Of a stretch of DNA of 44,673 nt, positions 8,112 through 15,881 are shown piece after piece. A model generated the notes under the pieces. The model worked only from the letters and a program-made list of their open reading frames with translations, made no database searches and was not told the origin of the DNA. How positions within the stretch are numbered: the first letter of the stretch is position 1; each line of letters starts with the position of its first letter. Source of the DNA: Acidisphaera sp. L21 (GTDB lineage: Bacteria > Pseudomonadota > Alphaproteobacteria > Acetobacterales > Acetobacteraceae); NCBI RefSeq assembly GCF_009765685.1, contig NZ_LMUY01000018.1:1-44673 (forward strand), given 5' to 3'. The position numbers and the translations under genes were made by a program.

Positions 8112-9404
8112 ATGACCACGCGCGGCTGGCTGGTGGCGGCCCCACGTTCCGGTGGCGGCAAGACGACGGTGACGCTGGCGCTGGTGGCGGCGCTGCGTCG
8201 CCGGGGCGTTCGGGTGCGCACGGCGAAATCCGGGCCGGATTATATCGACCCGGCTTTTCACGCAGCCGCCTCCGGCGCGCCCGGCGTGAATCTGGATAGT
8301 TGGGCGATGCCGCCGCCATTGCTGGACCGGCTGTTCACCCAGGCCGCCGAAGGTGCCGAGTTGCTCGTGGTGGAAAGCGCGATGGGCCTGTTCGATGGCG
8401 TCGCCGGGCCAACCGGCCGCACCGGCAACGCCGCCGACCTGGCAGCACGCTATGGCCTGCCCGTGTTGCTGGTGCTGGACGTGACCGGCCAGGCACAAAC
8501 CGCCGCGGCCGTCGCCCAAGGCATCGCCCGCTTCGACCCGGCAGTGCGCGTCGGTGGCGTCATCCTCAACCGCGTCGGCAGCGACAAACACCGCCGGTCG
8601 GTGGAGGCCGCAATGCGCCTGCCTGTGCTGGGCGTGGTGCCACGTGACGCCGGGCTGGCGCTGCCGGAACGCCATCTGGGCCTGGTGCAGGCCGCAGAAC
8701 ACCCAGCGCTCGCCGCCCAATTGGAACGGCTGGCCGACATGGCGGAGCGTTGCCTGGATTTGGACGCGCTGCTGGACGTATCCCCGTTCCCGGCCATGCC
8801 GGGCCAGCCAGGCAATACCAATCTGCTGTCCCCGCCTGGCCAGCGCATTGCCATCGCCAGCGACGCCGCGTTCTCCTTTACCTATCCGCATTTGCTGCGT
8901 GCGTGGCGGGAGGCTGGGGCCGAATTGCTCCGCTTCTCGCCGTTGGCCAACGAGCCGCCACCCGACAGCGCCGACATTTGCTGGCTGCCCGGCGGCTACC
9001 CCGAACTGCACGCGCCGGCGCTAGCCGTGGCCGATCGCTTCCACGCCGAGTTGCGCCGCTTTGCCGAAACCCGCCCGGTGCACGGCGAGTGCGGCGGTCA
9101 CATGGTACTGGGCGCTGCACTCACTGCCGCGGACGGGTCGACGCATCCCATGACCGGGTTGCTGGGCCACATCACCAGCTTCGCCCAGCGCGGCCTGCAT
9201 CTCGGCTACCGCCGCGCCACCCTGCCGGACGGCACTGTGCTGCGCGGCCACGAATTCCACTACGCCACCGTCACCCAACCCGGCGACGACGCCCCCTACG
9301 CCACCGTGGAGGACGCTGCCGGCGCGTCGCTCGGCCCCACGGGCGGGCGGCGGGGATACGTCACCGGCTCCTTCTTCCACGCCATTGCCCGCGAGACCGC
9401 ATGA
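8112..9404 (+). CDS. cobB: Cobyrinate / hydrogenobyrinate a,c-diamide synthase
   Basis: This 430-residue enzyme amidates the a and c side chains of hydrogenobyrinic acid using glutamine and ATP, making the substrate for cobaltochelatase. The N-terminal dethiobiotin-synthetase-like ATPase domain has APRSGGGKTTVTLAL, KSGPDYIDPAFH and VESAMGLFDG. The C-terminal class I glutamine amidotransferase domain has CWLPGGYPELHA, the nucleophile Cys327 in HGECGGHMVLG, and the triad histidine near residue 423 in TGSFFHAIA. The start is chosen at ATG 8112. The stop overlaps cobT as ATGA. Confidence 0.95.
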   Translation: MTTRGWLVAAPRSGGGKTTVTLALVAALRRRGVRVRTAKSGPDYIDPAFHAAASGAPGVNLDSWAMPPPLLDRLFTQAAEGAELLVVESAMGLFDGVAGPTGRTGNAADLAARYGLPVLLVLDVTGQAQTAAAVAQGIARFDPAVRVGGVILNRVGSDKHRRSVEAAMRLPVLGVVPRDAGLALPERHLGLVQAAEHPALAAQLERLADMAERCLDLDALLDVSPFPAMPGQPGNTNLLSPPGQRIAIASDAAFSFTYPHLLRAWREAGAELLRFSPLANEPPPDSADICWLPGGYPELHAPALAVADRFHAELRRFAETRPVHGECGGHMVLGAALTAADGSTHPMTGLLGHITSFAQRGLHLGYRRATLPDGTVLRGHEFHYATVTQPGDDAPYATVEDAAGASLGPTGGRRGYVTGSFFHAIARETA

Positions 9405-10396
9405 CCTCCGACGAACTCCGCCTCGCCCTCACCACCCTGCCGGCCGGCGATGACGCCGCGGCCGCCACCGTCGCGGCCCGGCAGGATACGCTCACCAAAC
9501 CGCCCGGCAGCCTCGGCCGGTTGGAGACGCTGGCCGCCTGGCTCGCCCGCTGGCAAGGGCGGGCGGTGCCGCGTCTGGATCAGGTGGAGATCATCGTGTT
9601 CGCCGGCAATCACGGCGTGGTGGCCCGCGGCGTGTCGCCCTACCCGGCGGAGGTGACGGCGCAGATGGTGGCGAACTACGCGGCCGGGGGCGCCGCCATC
9701 AACCAACTGGCCAAGATCGCCGGCGCCACCCTGCGCGTCGTGCCGCTGGAACTGGACAGCCCCACCGCCGACATGGCGACCGCCCCGGCCATGACTCCGG
9801 CCGAATTCGCCACCGCCTTCAGCATCGGCCACGCCACGGTGGCGCCCGGCACAGACCTGCTGTGCCTAGGCGAAATGGGCATCGGCAACACCACCGCCGC
9901 AGCGGCCCTCTGCACCGGGCTGTTCGGGGGCGAAGACTGGACCGGCCGTGGCACCGGCGTGGACGACGCCGGGCTGGATCGCAAACGCGCCGCTGTCACC
10001 GCCGCCGCCGCCCGCCACGCCGGGCACGACGCACTGGAACTGGCGCGCTGCCTTGGCGGTCGGGAATTGGCGGCGATTGCGGGTGCGGTGATTGCAGCCC
10101 GGCAACTCGGCATCCCCGTGCTGCTGGACGGATTCGTCTGCACCGCTGCCGTCGCGCCGCTGGCCGTGGCGCAGCCAGGTGCGCTCGACCATTGCATCGC
10201 CGCCCATGTCTCGGCCGAGGCAGCGCATCGTCGCTTGCTGGACCGACTAGGCCTGCCGCCTTTGCTGGATTTCGGTATGCGGCTGGGCGAGGCATCCGGC
10301 GCCGCCCTGGCCGTGCCACTGCTGCGGGCAGCGCTGGCGTGCCATACCGGGATGGCCACGTTTGCAGAGGCCGCCGTCGCCAACCGCCCCGCGTGA
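9401..10396 (+). CDS. cobT: Nicotinate-nucleotide--dimethylbenzimidazole phosphoribosyltransferase (CobT of Salmonella, CobU of Pseudomonas denitrificans)
   Basis: This 331-residue enzyme transfers ribose phosphate from nicotinate mononucleotide to 5,6-dimethylbenzimidazole, giving alpha-ribazole phosphate for the lower ligand. Motifs are LTKPPGSLGRLE, VFAGNHGVVARGVSPYP, GEMGIGNTTAAAAL and LLDFGMRLGEASGAALAVP. Glu297 in the last block corresponds to the catalytic glutamate of the Salmonella enzyme. The name differs between nomenclatures, and cobT here is not the chelatase subunit of the same name. The ATG overlaps cobB by 4 nt. The stop lies in the first of three tandem 14-bp repeats leading into cobV. 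Confidence 0.95.
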   Translation: MTSDELRLALTTLPAGDDAAAATVAARQDTLTKPPGSLGRLETLAAWLARWQGRAVPRLDQVEIIVFAGNHGVVARGVSPYPAEVTAQMVANYAAGGAAINQLAKIAGATLRVVPLELDSPTADMATAPAMTPAEFATAFSIGHATVAPGTDLLCLGEMGIGNTTAAAALCTGLFGGEDWTGRGTGVDDAGLDRKRAAVTAAAARHAGHDALELARCLGGRELAAIAGAVIAARQLGIPVLLDGFVCTAAVAPLAVAQPGALDHCIAAHVSAEAAHRRLLDRLGLPPLLDFGMRLGEASGAALAVPLLRAALACHTGMATFAEAAVANRPA

Positions 10397-10435
10397 AGTG
10401 GTGGGCATGAGGTGGTGGGCATGAAGCGGTGGGCC
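10394..10435 (+). repeat. Three tandem 14-bp repeats at the cobT-cobV junction making two stop-start-linked mini-ORFs
   Basis: Copy 1 (10394-10407, tgaagtggtgggca), copy 2 (10408-10421, tgaggtggtgggca) and copy 3 (10422-10435, tgaagcggtgggcc) differ at one to three positions. Copy 1 contains the cobT stop, overlapped by GTG at 10393. That GTG opens five codons ending in TGA at 10408-10410, which overlaps ATG 10407. That ATG opens five codons ending in TGA at 10422-10424, which overlaps the cobV ATG at 10421. Because 14 is not a multiple of 3, each copy shifts the frame. The layout is seen directly; its use for ribosome hand-over is inferred. Confidence 0.85.
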
Positions 10436-11128
10436 GAACTTGTTGGCGCCACAACCTTGCTCACCCGGCTTCCTGTCGGCGGCTTGGTCGCCACGCATCC
10501 ATCCGCCGCCGCCTGCGTCTGGGCCTACCCGGTGGTGGGTGCTCTGGTCGGGGGCATCGGCGCGGCGGTGTTGGCGATAGGGTTACGGTTGGGCTTGTCC
10601 CAACCGGTCGCGGCGATTTGGGCGCTGGCAGCCATCGTGCTCGCGACCGGCGGCTTGCATGAAGACGGGTTGGCCGATACGGCCGACGGCTTCGGCGGTG
10701 GCCGCACCGTCGAGCGGAAATTGGCCATCATGCGCGACAGCCGCATCGGCAGCTACGGCGCGTTGGCGTTGGGGTTCAGCCTGGCGCTGCGCCTGGTCGC
10801 CCTCGCGCTTTCAACGCACCCCGCGGTCGCACTGATCCTCGCCGGGGTGTTGGGGCGCGGCGCGATGCTGCTGCCCCTATTACTACTGCGCGCGGCCCGA
10901 CCGGATGGCCTGGCCGCCACCCTGGAAACCCCCAGCCGCACCGCAATCGGCGCCGGTCTGCTGATCGCCGCCGCCGCATCCTGGTTCGCACCCACCGCCG
11001 GACTAGCCGCGTTGCTCGCCGGGCTGGCACTCACGGCGCTGGCCCGGCGGCAGATCGGCGGCTACTCGGGCGATGTGTTCGGGGCCACCGAACAACTCGC
11101 CGAGTGCGCCGCCCTCTCCATCTTGTAG
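10421..11128 (+). CDS. cobV: Adenosylcobinamide-GDP ribazoletransferase (cobalamin synthase; CobV/CobS)
   Basis: This 235-residue integral membrane enzyme joins adenosylcobinamide-GDP to alpha-ribazole (phosphate) in the last part of the pathway. The N-terminal LVGATTLLTRLPVG, the acidic motif GGLHEDGLADTADGFGGG, RDSRIGSYGALAL and the C-terminal RRQIGGYSGDVFGATEQLAE are family signatures. Several hydrophobic Ala/Leu-rich segments are membrane spans. ATG 10421 is chosen because MKRWAELVGA starts the homology. In-frame GTGs at 10412 and 10415 are possible but less likely. The stop is 1 nt from the stop of convergent aspS. This gene ends the cobalamin cluster. Confidence 0.92.
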   Translation: MKRWAELVGATTLLTRLPVGGLVATHPSAAACVWAYPVVGALVGGIGAAVLAIGLRLGLSQPVAAIWALAAIVLATGGLHEDGLADTADGFGGGRTVERKLAIMRDSRIGSYGALALGFSLALRLVALALSTHPAVALILAGVLGRGAMLLPLLLLRAARPDGLAATLETPSRTAIGAGLLIAAAASWFAPTAGLAALLAGLALTALARRQIGGYSGDVFGATEQLAECAALSIL

Positions 11129-11129
11129 T

Positions 11130-12914
11130 CTACGCCTTCTTCACCGGCGGCAGATCCAGCTTCAGGTGCAGTTCCTTCAGTCGCGCCGGGGTCTGCATCG
11201 ATGGCGCGCCCATCATCAGATCCTGGCCCTGCTGGTTCAGCGGGAACAGGATCACCTCGCGGATGTTCGGCTCGTCGGCCAGCAGCATCACGATGCGGTC
11301 GATACCGGGTGCCGAGCCACCATGCGGCGGTGCGCCGTAGCGGAAGGCGTTCAGCATGCCGCCAAACCGCGCCTCCACCTCGTCGGCGCCATATCCGGCG
11401 ATCTCGAACGCGCGGATCATGATGTCGGGGCGATGGTTGCGGATCGCGCCGGACGACAATTCCACGCCGTTGCAGACGATGTCATATTGGAACGCCTTTA
11501 TCGTCAGCGGATCCTGCGTGTTCAGCGCCTCCAACCCACCCTGCGGCATCGAGAACGGGTTGTGGCTGAAATCGATCTTCCCACTCTCCTCCTCGATCTC
11601 ATACATCGGGAAGTCGGTGATCCAGGCCAGGCGGAAGGCGTTCTTCTCGAATAGGTCCAGCTCGGTGCCGATGCGGTTACGCACGGCACCGCTGAACTTC
11701 GCCGCCTCCAGCTTCTCGCCGGCCGCGAAGAACACCGCATCCCCCGCCTGCAGCCCACAGGCGACGCGAATCGCCTCCACCCGCGCCGGCTCCAGATTCT
11801 TGGCGATCGGGCCCTTGCCGCCCTCGGCCTCGAACTGGATGTAGCCGAGCCCGCCGGCGCCCTGCTCGCGCGCCCATTCGTTCAGCTTGTCGAAGAATCC
11901 GCGCGGCTTCGGCCCTGCACCCGGCGCCGGGATCGCCCGCACCACCCCGCCGGCCGCCGCGATCTTCGCGAACAGTCCAAATCCCGACCCGGCGAAATGC
12001 TCGGTCACGTCGGTGATCTTCAGCGGGTTGCGCAGATCCGGCTTGTCGGAGCCGTATTCCAGCAGCGCCGTATCGTACGGGATGCGCGGGAACGCGCCCT
12101 CCGTCACCACATGGCCACCACCAAACTCCTTGAAAACCCCGCCGATGATCGGCTCCAGCGTGGTGAACACGTCTTCCTGCGTCACGAAGCTCATCTCGAA
12201 ATCGAGCTGGTAGAACTCGCCGGGCGACCGATCGGCCCGCCCGGCTTCGTCGCGGAAGCAGGGAGCGATCTGGAAATACCGGTCGAACCCGGCGACCATC
12301 GCCAATTGCTTGAACTGCTGCGGCGCCTGCGGCAGGGCGTAGAACGCGCCCGGATGAATGCGCGACGGCACCAGGAAGTCGCGCGCGCCCTCCGGCGAGG
12401 ACGCTGTCAGGATCGGGGTCTGGAACTCGGTGAACCCGGCGGCGAGCATTTGCTTGCGCAGATAGGCGATCACGCCCGCCCGTAGCATCATGTTGCGATG
12501 GATCTTGTCCCGCCGCAGATCCAGGTAGCGGTAGCGCAGCCGCAACTCCTCGGACGTCGCGGCCTCGCCCGCCACCGGGAAGGGCAGCACGGCGGCGACG
12601 GATTGCACCGTCAGCGCCTCGGCCCGGACCTCGATCTCGCCCGTCGGCAGCTTCGGGTTGATCGTTCCACCCTCGCGCTTGACCACGGTGCCGGTGATGG
12701 TGACGACGCTTTCCACCCGCAGCGCGTCGGCCTCGGCAAACACGGCGGAGCCATTGGGAAACACCACCTGGGTCAGCCCATGATGGTCCCGCAGGTCGAT
12801 GAACAGCAGACCGCCATGGTCGCGCTTGCTGTGCACCCAGCCAGAGATGCGGGCGGTGGCGCCGGCGTCGCTGGCGCGCAACTGGTCGCAGGTATGGGTG
12901 CGGTAGGCGTGCAT
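11130..12914 (-). CDS. aspS: Aspartyl-tRNA synthetase
   Basis: This 594-residue class II synthetase has the usual bacterial length. The N-terminal OB-fold anticodon-binding domain contains [20 protein letters not shown]. Class II motif 2 appears as [20 protein letters not shown], and motif 3 as [15 protein letters not shown] near the C-terminus. The bacterial GAD insertion lies in the middle (around [16 protein letters not shown]). The enzyme charges tRNA-Asp. Many alphaproteobacterial enzymes of this type also charge tRNA-Asn and need GatCAB, but that cannot be decided here. The gene converges on cobV with a single intervening base. Confidence 0.97.
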   Translation of the reverse strand: MHAYRTHTCDQLRASDAGATARISGWVHSKRDHGGLLFIDLRDHHGLTQVVFPNGSAVFAEADALRVESVVTITGTVVKREGGTINPKLPTGEIEVRAEALTVQSVAAVLPFPVAGEAATSEELRLRYRYLDLRRDKIHRNMMLRAGVIAYLRKQMLAAGFTEFQTPILTASSPEGARDFLVPSRIHPGAFYALPQAPQQFKQLAMVAGFDRYFQIAPCFRDEAGRADRSPGEFYQLDFEMSFVTQEDVFTTLEPIIGGVFKEFGGGHVVTEGAFPRIPYDTALLEYGSDKPDLRNPLKITDVTEHFAGSGFGLFAKIAAAGGVVRAIPAPGAGPKPRGFFDKLNEWAREQGAGGLGYIQFEAEGGKGPIAKNLEPARVEAIRVACGLQAGDAVFFAAGEKLEAAKFSGAVRNRIGTELDLFEKNAFRLAWITDFPMYEIEEESGKIDFSHNPFSMPQGGLEALNTQDPLTIKAFQYDIVCNGVELSSGAIRNHRPDIMIRAFEIAGYGADEVEARFGGMLNAFRYGAPPHGGSAPGIDRIVMLLADEPNIREVILFPLNQQGQDLMMGAPSMQTPARLKELHLKLDLPPVKKA

Positions 12915-12976
12915 GGCGCGTCGTCCGATGGTTGGGGCGGCAAAGCGGGCTTGTTAGCCCCGCCGGGCGCGGTTTG

Positions 12977-13828
12977 CTAGCGGGCGGGCCCGGGCACCTG
13001 CCCCGCAAGCTGTTCCAACGAGACCATATCCTCTACCCGCCAGTCCTCCGGCATCAGCATGATGGAGCGACCTTTCGGCAGATACCATAGGAGCCGGCTG
13101 CATTGGACGGACCAGTTGGCGCTGGCCTCCAAGTCGCTGCGCTTGCGGCCGACCACCAGGTTGCGGCTGGGGCGCAACCCCGGATCCACCATCAGCCGCA
13201 CCCGCGGGTCGGCAATGCCCCAAGCGCCGCGCATGTGGTTCAGCAAGGCGCGGGCGCTGTAGACGGGCAGATAGTGCACGGATGGAGAGCCGAGCAGGAC
13301 CTGGCGCGCATCCCTCACCGTTTCGGTGCGGCCCCAGCCGTCCTCCAGCGATTCGGCCGCGTCCGGCGCCTCCCGCTGGTCCATCGGGTCGCCCAGCCAA
13401 GTATCATAGCGCAGCAGGCAGTCCAGCATGCCCGGCGGCAACACGTATTGCGCGGCATCCACCGGGTCGCTGGCGGAGGCGAACAGGGCGATGCCGGTGG
13501 CGCGTTCCAGGCAGATCGCGGCCACGTTGGCGATCGACGTCTCCTTGAACCGCTTCGTCTCGGGAACATTGATCCGAAGATAGGGGAAGCCGTCGGTCCC
13601 GGTGATGACGGCCGGGTCTGCCACCAGCAGCGCGGCGTTCCAGGCGGCGTCGAAGAATGCCTCGGTCCACGCGGCATCGCGCCGGCCGCGTGGCAGGTCC
13701 AGCAGGGTGCGCAAGACCTGCGTCTTCCCCCGGTCGAAAATGCGTGTCCGATCCACCGCAAAGCGCCGCCCCGGCACCGGTTGCTTGAGTGCCGCACGGA
13801 GGTTGAACAGTCTCGGCAGCTTCATCAT
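12977..13828 (-). CDS. Conserved-looking hypothetical protein (283 residues)
   Basis: I do not recognise a family. The frame is open throughout and runs in the same direction as aspS, 62 bp upstream of it, so the two may share a transcript. The protein has no signal peptide or membrane span. It contains several aromatic and charged blocks (KTQVLRTLLDLPRGRRDAAW near the start, SVHYLPVYSARALLNHMRGAWG and VVGRKRSDLEASANWSVQCSRLLWYLPKGR towards the end). The composition looks like a soluble globular protein. Two consecutive ATG codons (13828, 13825) are possible starts. The gene diverges from queE across 62 bp. Confidence 0.65.
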   Translation of the reverse strand: MMKLPRLFNLRAALKQPVPGRRFAVDRTRIFDRGKTQVLRTLLDLPRGRRDAAWTEAFFDAAWNAALLVADPAVITGTDGFPYLRINVPETKRFKETSIANVAAICLERATGIALFASASDPVDAAQYVLPPGMLDCLLRYDTWLGDPMDQREAPDAAESLEDGWGRTETVRDARQVLLGSPSVHYLPVYSARALLNHMRGAWGIADPRVRLMVDPGLRPSRNLVVGRKRSDLEASANWSVQCSRLLWYLPKGRSIMLMPEDWRVEDMVSLEQLAGQVPGPAR

Positions 13829-13890
13829 GTGCGCTTCAAGTTGCTTTGGCCCTTCATCGGCAGCAGAACACCGCCCGTAAGGAGTTGGTG

Positions 13891-14508
13891 GTGACCTATA
13901 CCGTCCACGAGATTTTCCTGACCCAACAGGGCGAGGGGGTCAATCTGGGCCGCACCTGCGTGTTCGTCCGGTTCGCCGGGTGCAACCTGTGGTCCGGCCG
14001 GGAGCAGGATCGCGCCGCAGCGGTCTGCCGGTTCTGCGATACCGAGTTCGTTGGTGGCGCGAAATACCGCTCGGCCGACGAGTTGGCGGACGCGATTGCC
14101 GCGCATTGGCCCGCCGGGCAACCCGGCCGCCGCTTGGTGCTGACGGGTGGGGAACCGCTGATGCAGGTGGATCCCGCGCTGCTTGCGGCACTAAAGGCAC
14201 GCGGCTTCTGGATCGCAGTGGAAACCAACGGCACCCAGGCGCTGCCCGGCCCGGTGGACTGGCTGTGCGTCAGCCCGAAGGCCGGCGCGCCGTTGACGCT
14301 GGCGGGCGGCGACGAATTGAAACTCGTCTACCCCCAGCCCGGCGCCGAACCGGAGCGCTTTACTGCGTTCACCGCCACCGAGCGTTGGCTGTCGCCGATG
14401 GACGGGCCGGAAATCGTGGCCAACACCGCCGCCGCCTCCGACTACTGCAAGGCACACCCGGTCTGGCGGCTGAACATCCAGGCGCACAAGTCGTGGAATA
14501 TCCCGTGA
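13891..14508 (+). CDS. queE: 7-carboxy-7-deazaguanine synthase QueE
   Basis: This 205-residue radical SAM enzyme contracts 6-carboxytetrahydropterin to 7-carboxy-7-deazaguanine in the queuosine/preQ0 pathway. The cluster-binding cysteines are C31, C46 and C49, giving the unusual C-x14-C-x2-C spacing known in one QueE subgroup. Other family marks are FLTQQGEGVNLGRTCVFVRFAGCNLW, CDTEF, LTGGEPLMQ, VETNGT and LNIQAHKSWNIP at the C-terminus. GTG 13891 is chosen because TAAGGAG at 13878-13884 lies 6 nt upstream. The GTG at 13888 is also possible. The stop overlaps the queD-like start (GTGA). Confidence 0.93.
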   Translation: MTYTVHEIFLTQQGEGVNLGRTCVFVRFAGCNLWSGREQDRAAAVCRFCDTEFVGGAKYRSADELADAIAAHWPAGQPGRRLVLTGGEPLMQVDPALLAALKARGFWIAVETNGTQALPGPVDWLCVSPKAGAPLTLAGGDELKLVYPQPGAEPERFTAFTATERWLSPMDGPEIVANTAAASDYCKAHPVWRLNIQAHKSWNIP

Positions 14509-14804
14509 TCACCCGGCGCGCGGCCACAGTACCGTTGGAAATCGCGCATCGTGGGGTCGATGGCGTGTTGCACGGCCATAGCCTGACGGCTGAGGTCTGG
14601 ACCGCCGCCGCTGTGGATCTGGACGATTGGCGCCGCGCCGTCACCGCCGTGGCGGCCGAGATCGAGGGCATGCTGGAAGAAACCATCCGCGCCCGTACGT
14701 TCGAGGATGTGGCCGAGATCTTCCTCGACCGCCTGCCCAAGTCCGACCGCGTCATCATCCGCCTGCCGACGCGCGGACATGCGGTCGAGGCTGTTCGCGA
14801 ATAA
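14505..14804 (+). CDS. QueD/6-pyruvoyltetrahydropterin synthase-like protein, catalytic residues apparently replaced
   Basis: This 99-residue protein is shorter than QueD (about 120). Position after queE and the zinc-ligand pattern, His15 plus His23-Gly-His25 (PLEIAH, then VLHGHSL), place it in the QueD fold family, which makes 6-carboxytetrahydropterin from dihydroneopterin triphosphate. By eye, the active-site cysteine four residues before HGH is Asp19, the Asp-His pair of LDHxxLN is replaced by EE, and the C-terminal catalytic Glu is Leu in RLPTRG. The segment between the first His and HGH is also short. It may be a divergent QueD or a zinc-binding relative with another role. The start is GTG overlapping the queE stop. 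Confidence 0.7.
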   Translation: MITRRAATVPLEIAHRGVDGVLHGHSLTAEVWTAAAVDLDDWRRAVTAVAAEIEGMLEETIRARTFEDVAEIFLDRLPKSDRVIIRLPTRGHAVEAVRE

Positions 14805-14840
14805 CGCGACGATTCAGGACATTTGCGAGGTAAAATTGCG

Positions 14841-14915
14841 TGGTGGGCGCGACAGGGATTGAACCTGTGGCCACCGCCATGTCAAGGCGATGCTCTACCG
14901 CTGAGCTACGCGCCC
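14841..14915 (-). tRNA. tRNA-Val (anticodon GAC)
   Basis: Read on the minus strand, the acceptor stem GGGCGCG pairs with CGCGCCC, followed by discriminator A and an encoded CCA. The D-arm is GCTCAGCGGTAGAGC. The anticodon arm CGCC-TTGACAT-GGCG places GAC at the anticodon. The T-arm ACAGG-TTCAATC-CCTGT is perfect. Length including CCA is 75 nt. Confidence 0.97.
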
Positions 14916-14927
14916 ACGCAGGCGCTC

Positions 14928-14956
14928 TGTCTATCGTGGCGCCCGCCCATGCGCAA
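14928..14956 (-). promoter_or_regulatory. Candidate promoter for tRNA-Val
   Basis: On the minus strand TTGCGC (14956-14951) and TAGACA (14933-14928) are separated by 17 nt. They would place initiation a few bases upstream of the mature tRNA 5' end at 14915. The TTGC -35 core fits alphaproteobacterial housekeeping promoters; the -10 match is weak. Confidence 0.4.
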
Positions 14957-14988
14957 GCGAGCAGCCCGACGAAAAGGGAATACCCCCC

Positions 14989-15831
14989 ATGACTGTTCCA
15001 GGGCCTGATTCTGCCGCCGCCGAGTGGCGCTCGCTCAACCAGGCCAACTGGGACGAGCGGGTGCCGGTGCACCGGGCCGTCCCATTCTACGACCTTCAGC
15101 CACTTCGCGCCGGCAATGCCAAGATGAACGCGATCGAGGAAGCGGAGCTGGGCCCAGTCGCCGGGCTGCGCGTGCTGCATTTGCAATGCCATTTCGGCAA
15201 TGACAGCCTCATCCTGGCCAGCCGCGGCGCCTCTGTCACCGGGCTGGACTTCTCCCCGGCCGCGATCGAGGCCGCGCAGCAGAACGCCCGGGATCTTGGG
15301 CTGGACGCCCGCTTCGTCCTGTCCGACCTCTACGCCGCACGCGAGGCGATCCCCGAGCCGGCATCGTTCGACCTGGTCTATATCACCTGGGGCACGATCT
15401 GCTGGCTGCCCGACGTAGTCGAGTGGGCGCGCATCATCGCCTACTTCCTGCGACCCGGCGGCCGGCTGTATTTCGCCGACTTCCATCCCGCCGCCACCGT
15501 GCTGGACGATTCTGCGTCGCCGCCAGACGGCCGGCCAGCCTGGTTCGCGCCGTATTTCGACCCGAACCCGCTGGTGATCGACGATCACACCGACTACGCC
15601 GACCCGGACGCCCGGCTTCAGAACCCACGCACGATCCAATGGCTGCACCCGCTGGCCAGCATCGTCACCGCCCTGCTGGCCGCCGGGCTGCGACTGGATC
15701 GGCTGAGCGAACACCCCCGCATCGCCTGGAAGGCCTTCGCGTGCCTGGTGAGGGATGCGGATGGCTGCTGGACCTGGCCGGATCGGCCATGGTTCCCACT
15801 GGCGCTATCGCTTGGCATGACAAAGTCATAG
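14989..15831 (+). CDS. Class I SAM-dependent methyltransferase
   Basis: This 280-residue Rossmann-fold methyltransferase has unknown substrate. The SAM-binding motif I is the variant VLHLQCHFGNDSL (around residues 62-74), followed by GASVTGLDFSPAAIEAAQQNA and VYITWGTICWLPD. The form with HLQCHFG in place of GxGxG belongs to a recognised subgroup of bacterial methyltransferases. LRPGGRLYFADFHP is the usual post-motif strand. No signal peptide or membrane span is present. ATG 14989 is preceded by AAAAGGGAA. It is the first plus-strand gene after the tRNA and is not in an obvious operon. Confidence 0.85.
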   Translation: MTVPGPDSAAAEWRSLNQANWDERVPVHRAVPFYDLQPLRAGNAKMNAIEEAELGPVAGLRVLHLQCHFGNDSLILASRGASVTGLDFSPAAIEAAQQNARDLGLDARFVLSDLYAAREAIPEPASFDLVYITWGTICWLPDVVEWARIIAYFLRPGGRLYFADFHPAATVLDDSASPPDGRPAWFAPYFDPNPLVIDDHTDYADPDARLQNPRTIQWLHPLASIVTALLAAGLRLDRLSEHPRIAWKAFACLVRDADGCWTWPDRPWFPLALSLGMTKS

Positions 15832-15881
15832 GGGTGTGATCGTCGGATGACACGGACCGGAAGGAAGGCTTCTATATACTG

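Noticed and set aside
6169-8115. A 648-codon open frame on the plus strand
   Set aside because: It covers cobM in a wrong frame and cbiD in antisense. Both real genes have full family motifs.
1-11128. Cobalamin riboswitch controlling the cluster
   Set aside because: The genes are contiguous or overlapping and the cluster's 5' end is outside the window. No leader region that could hold a riboswitch is present.
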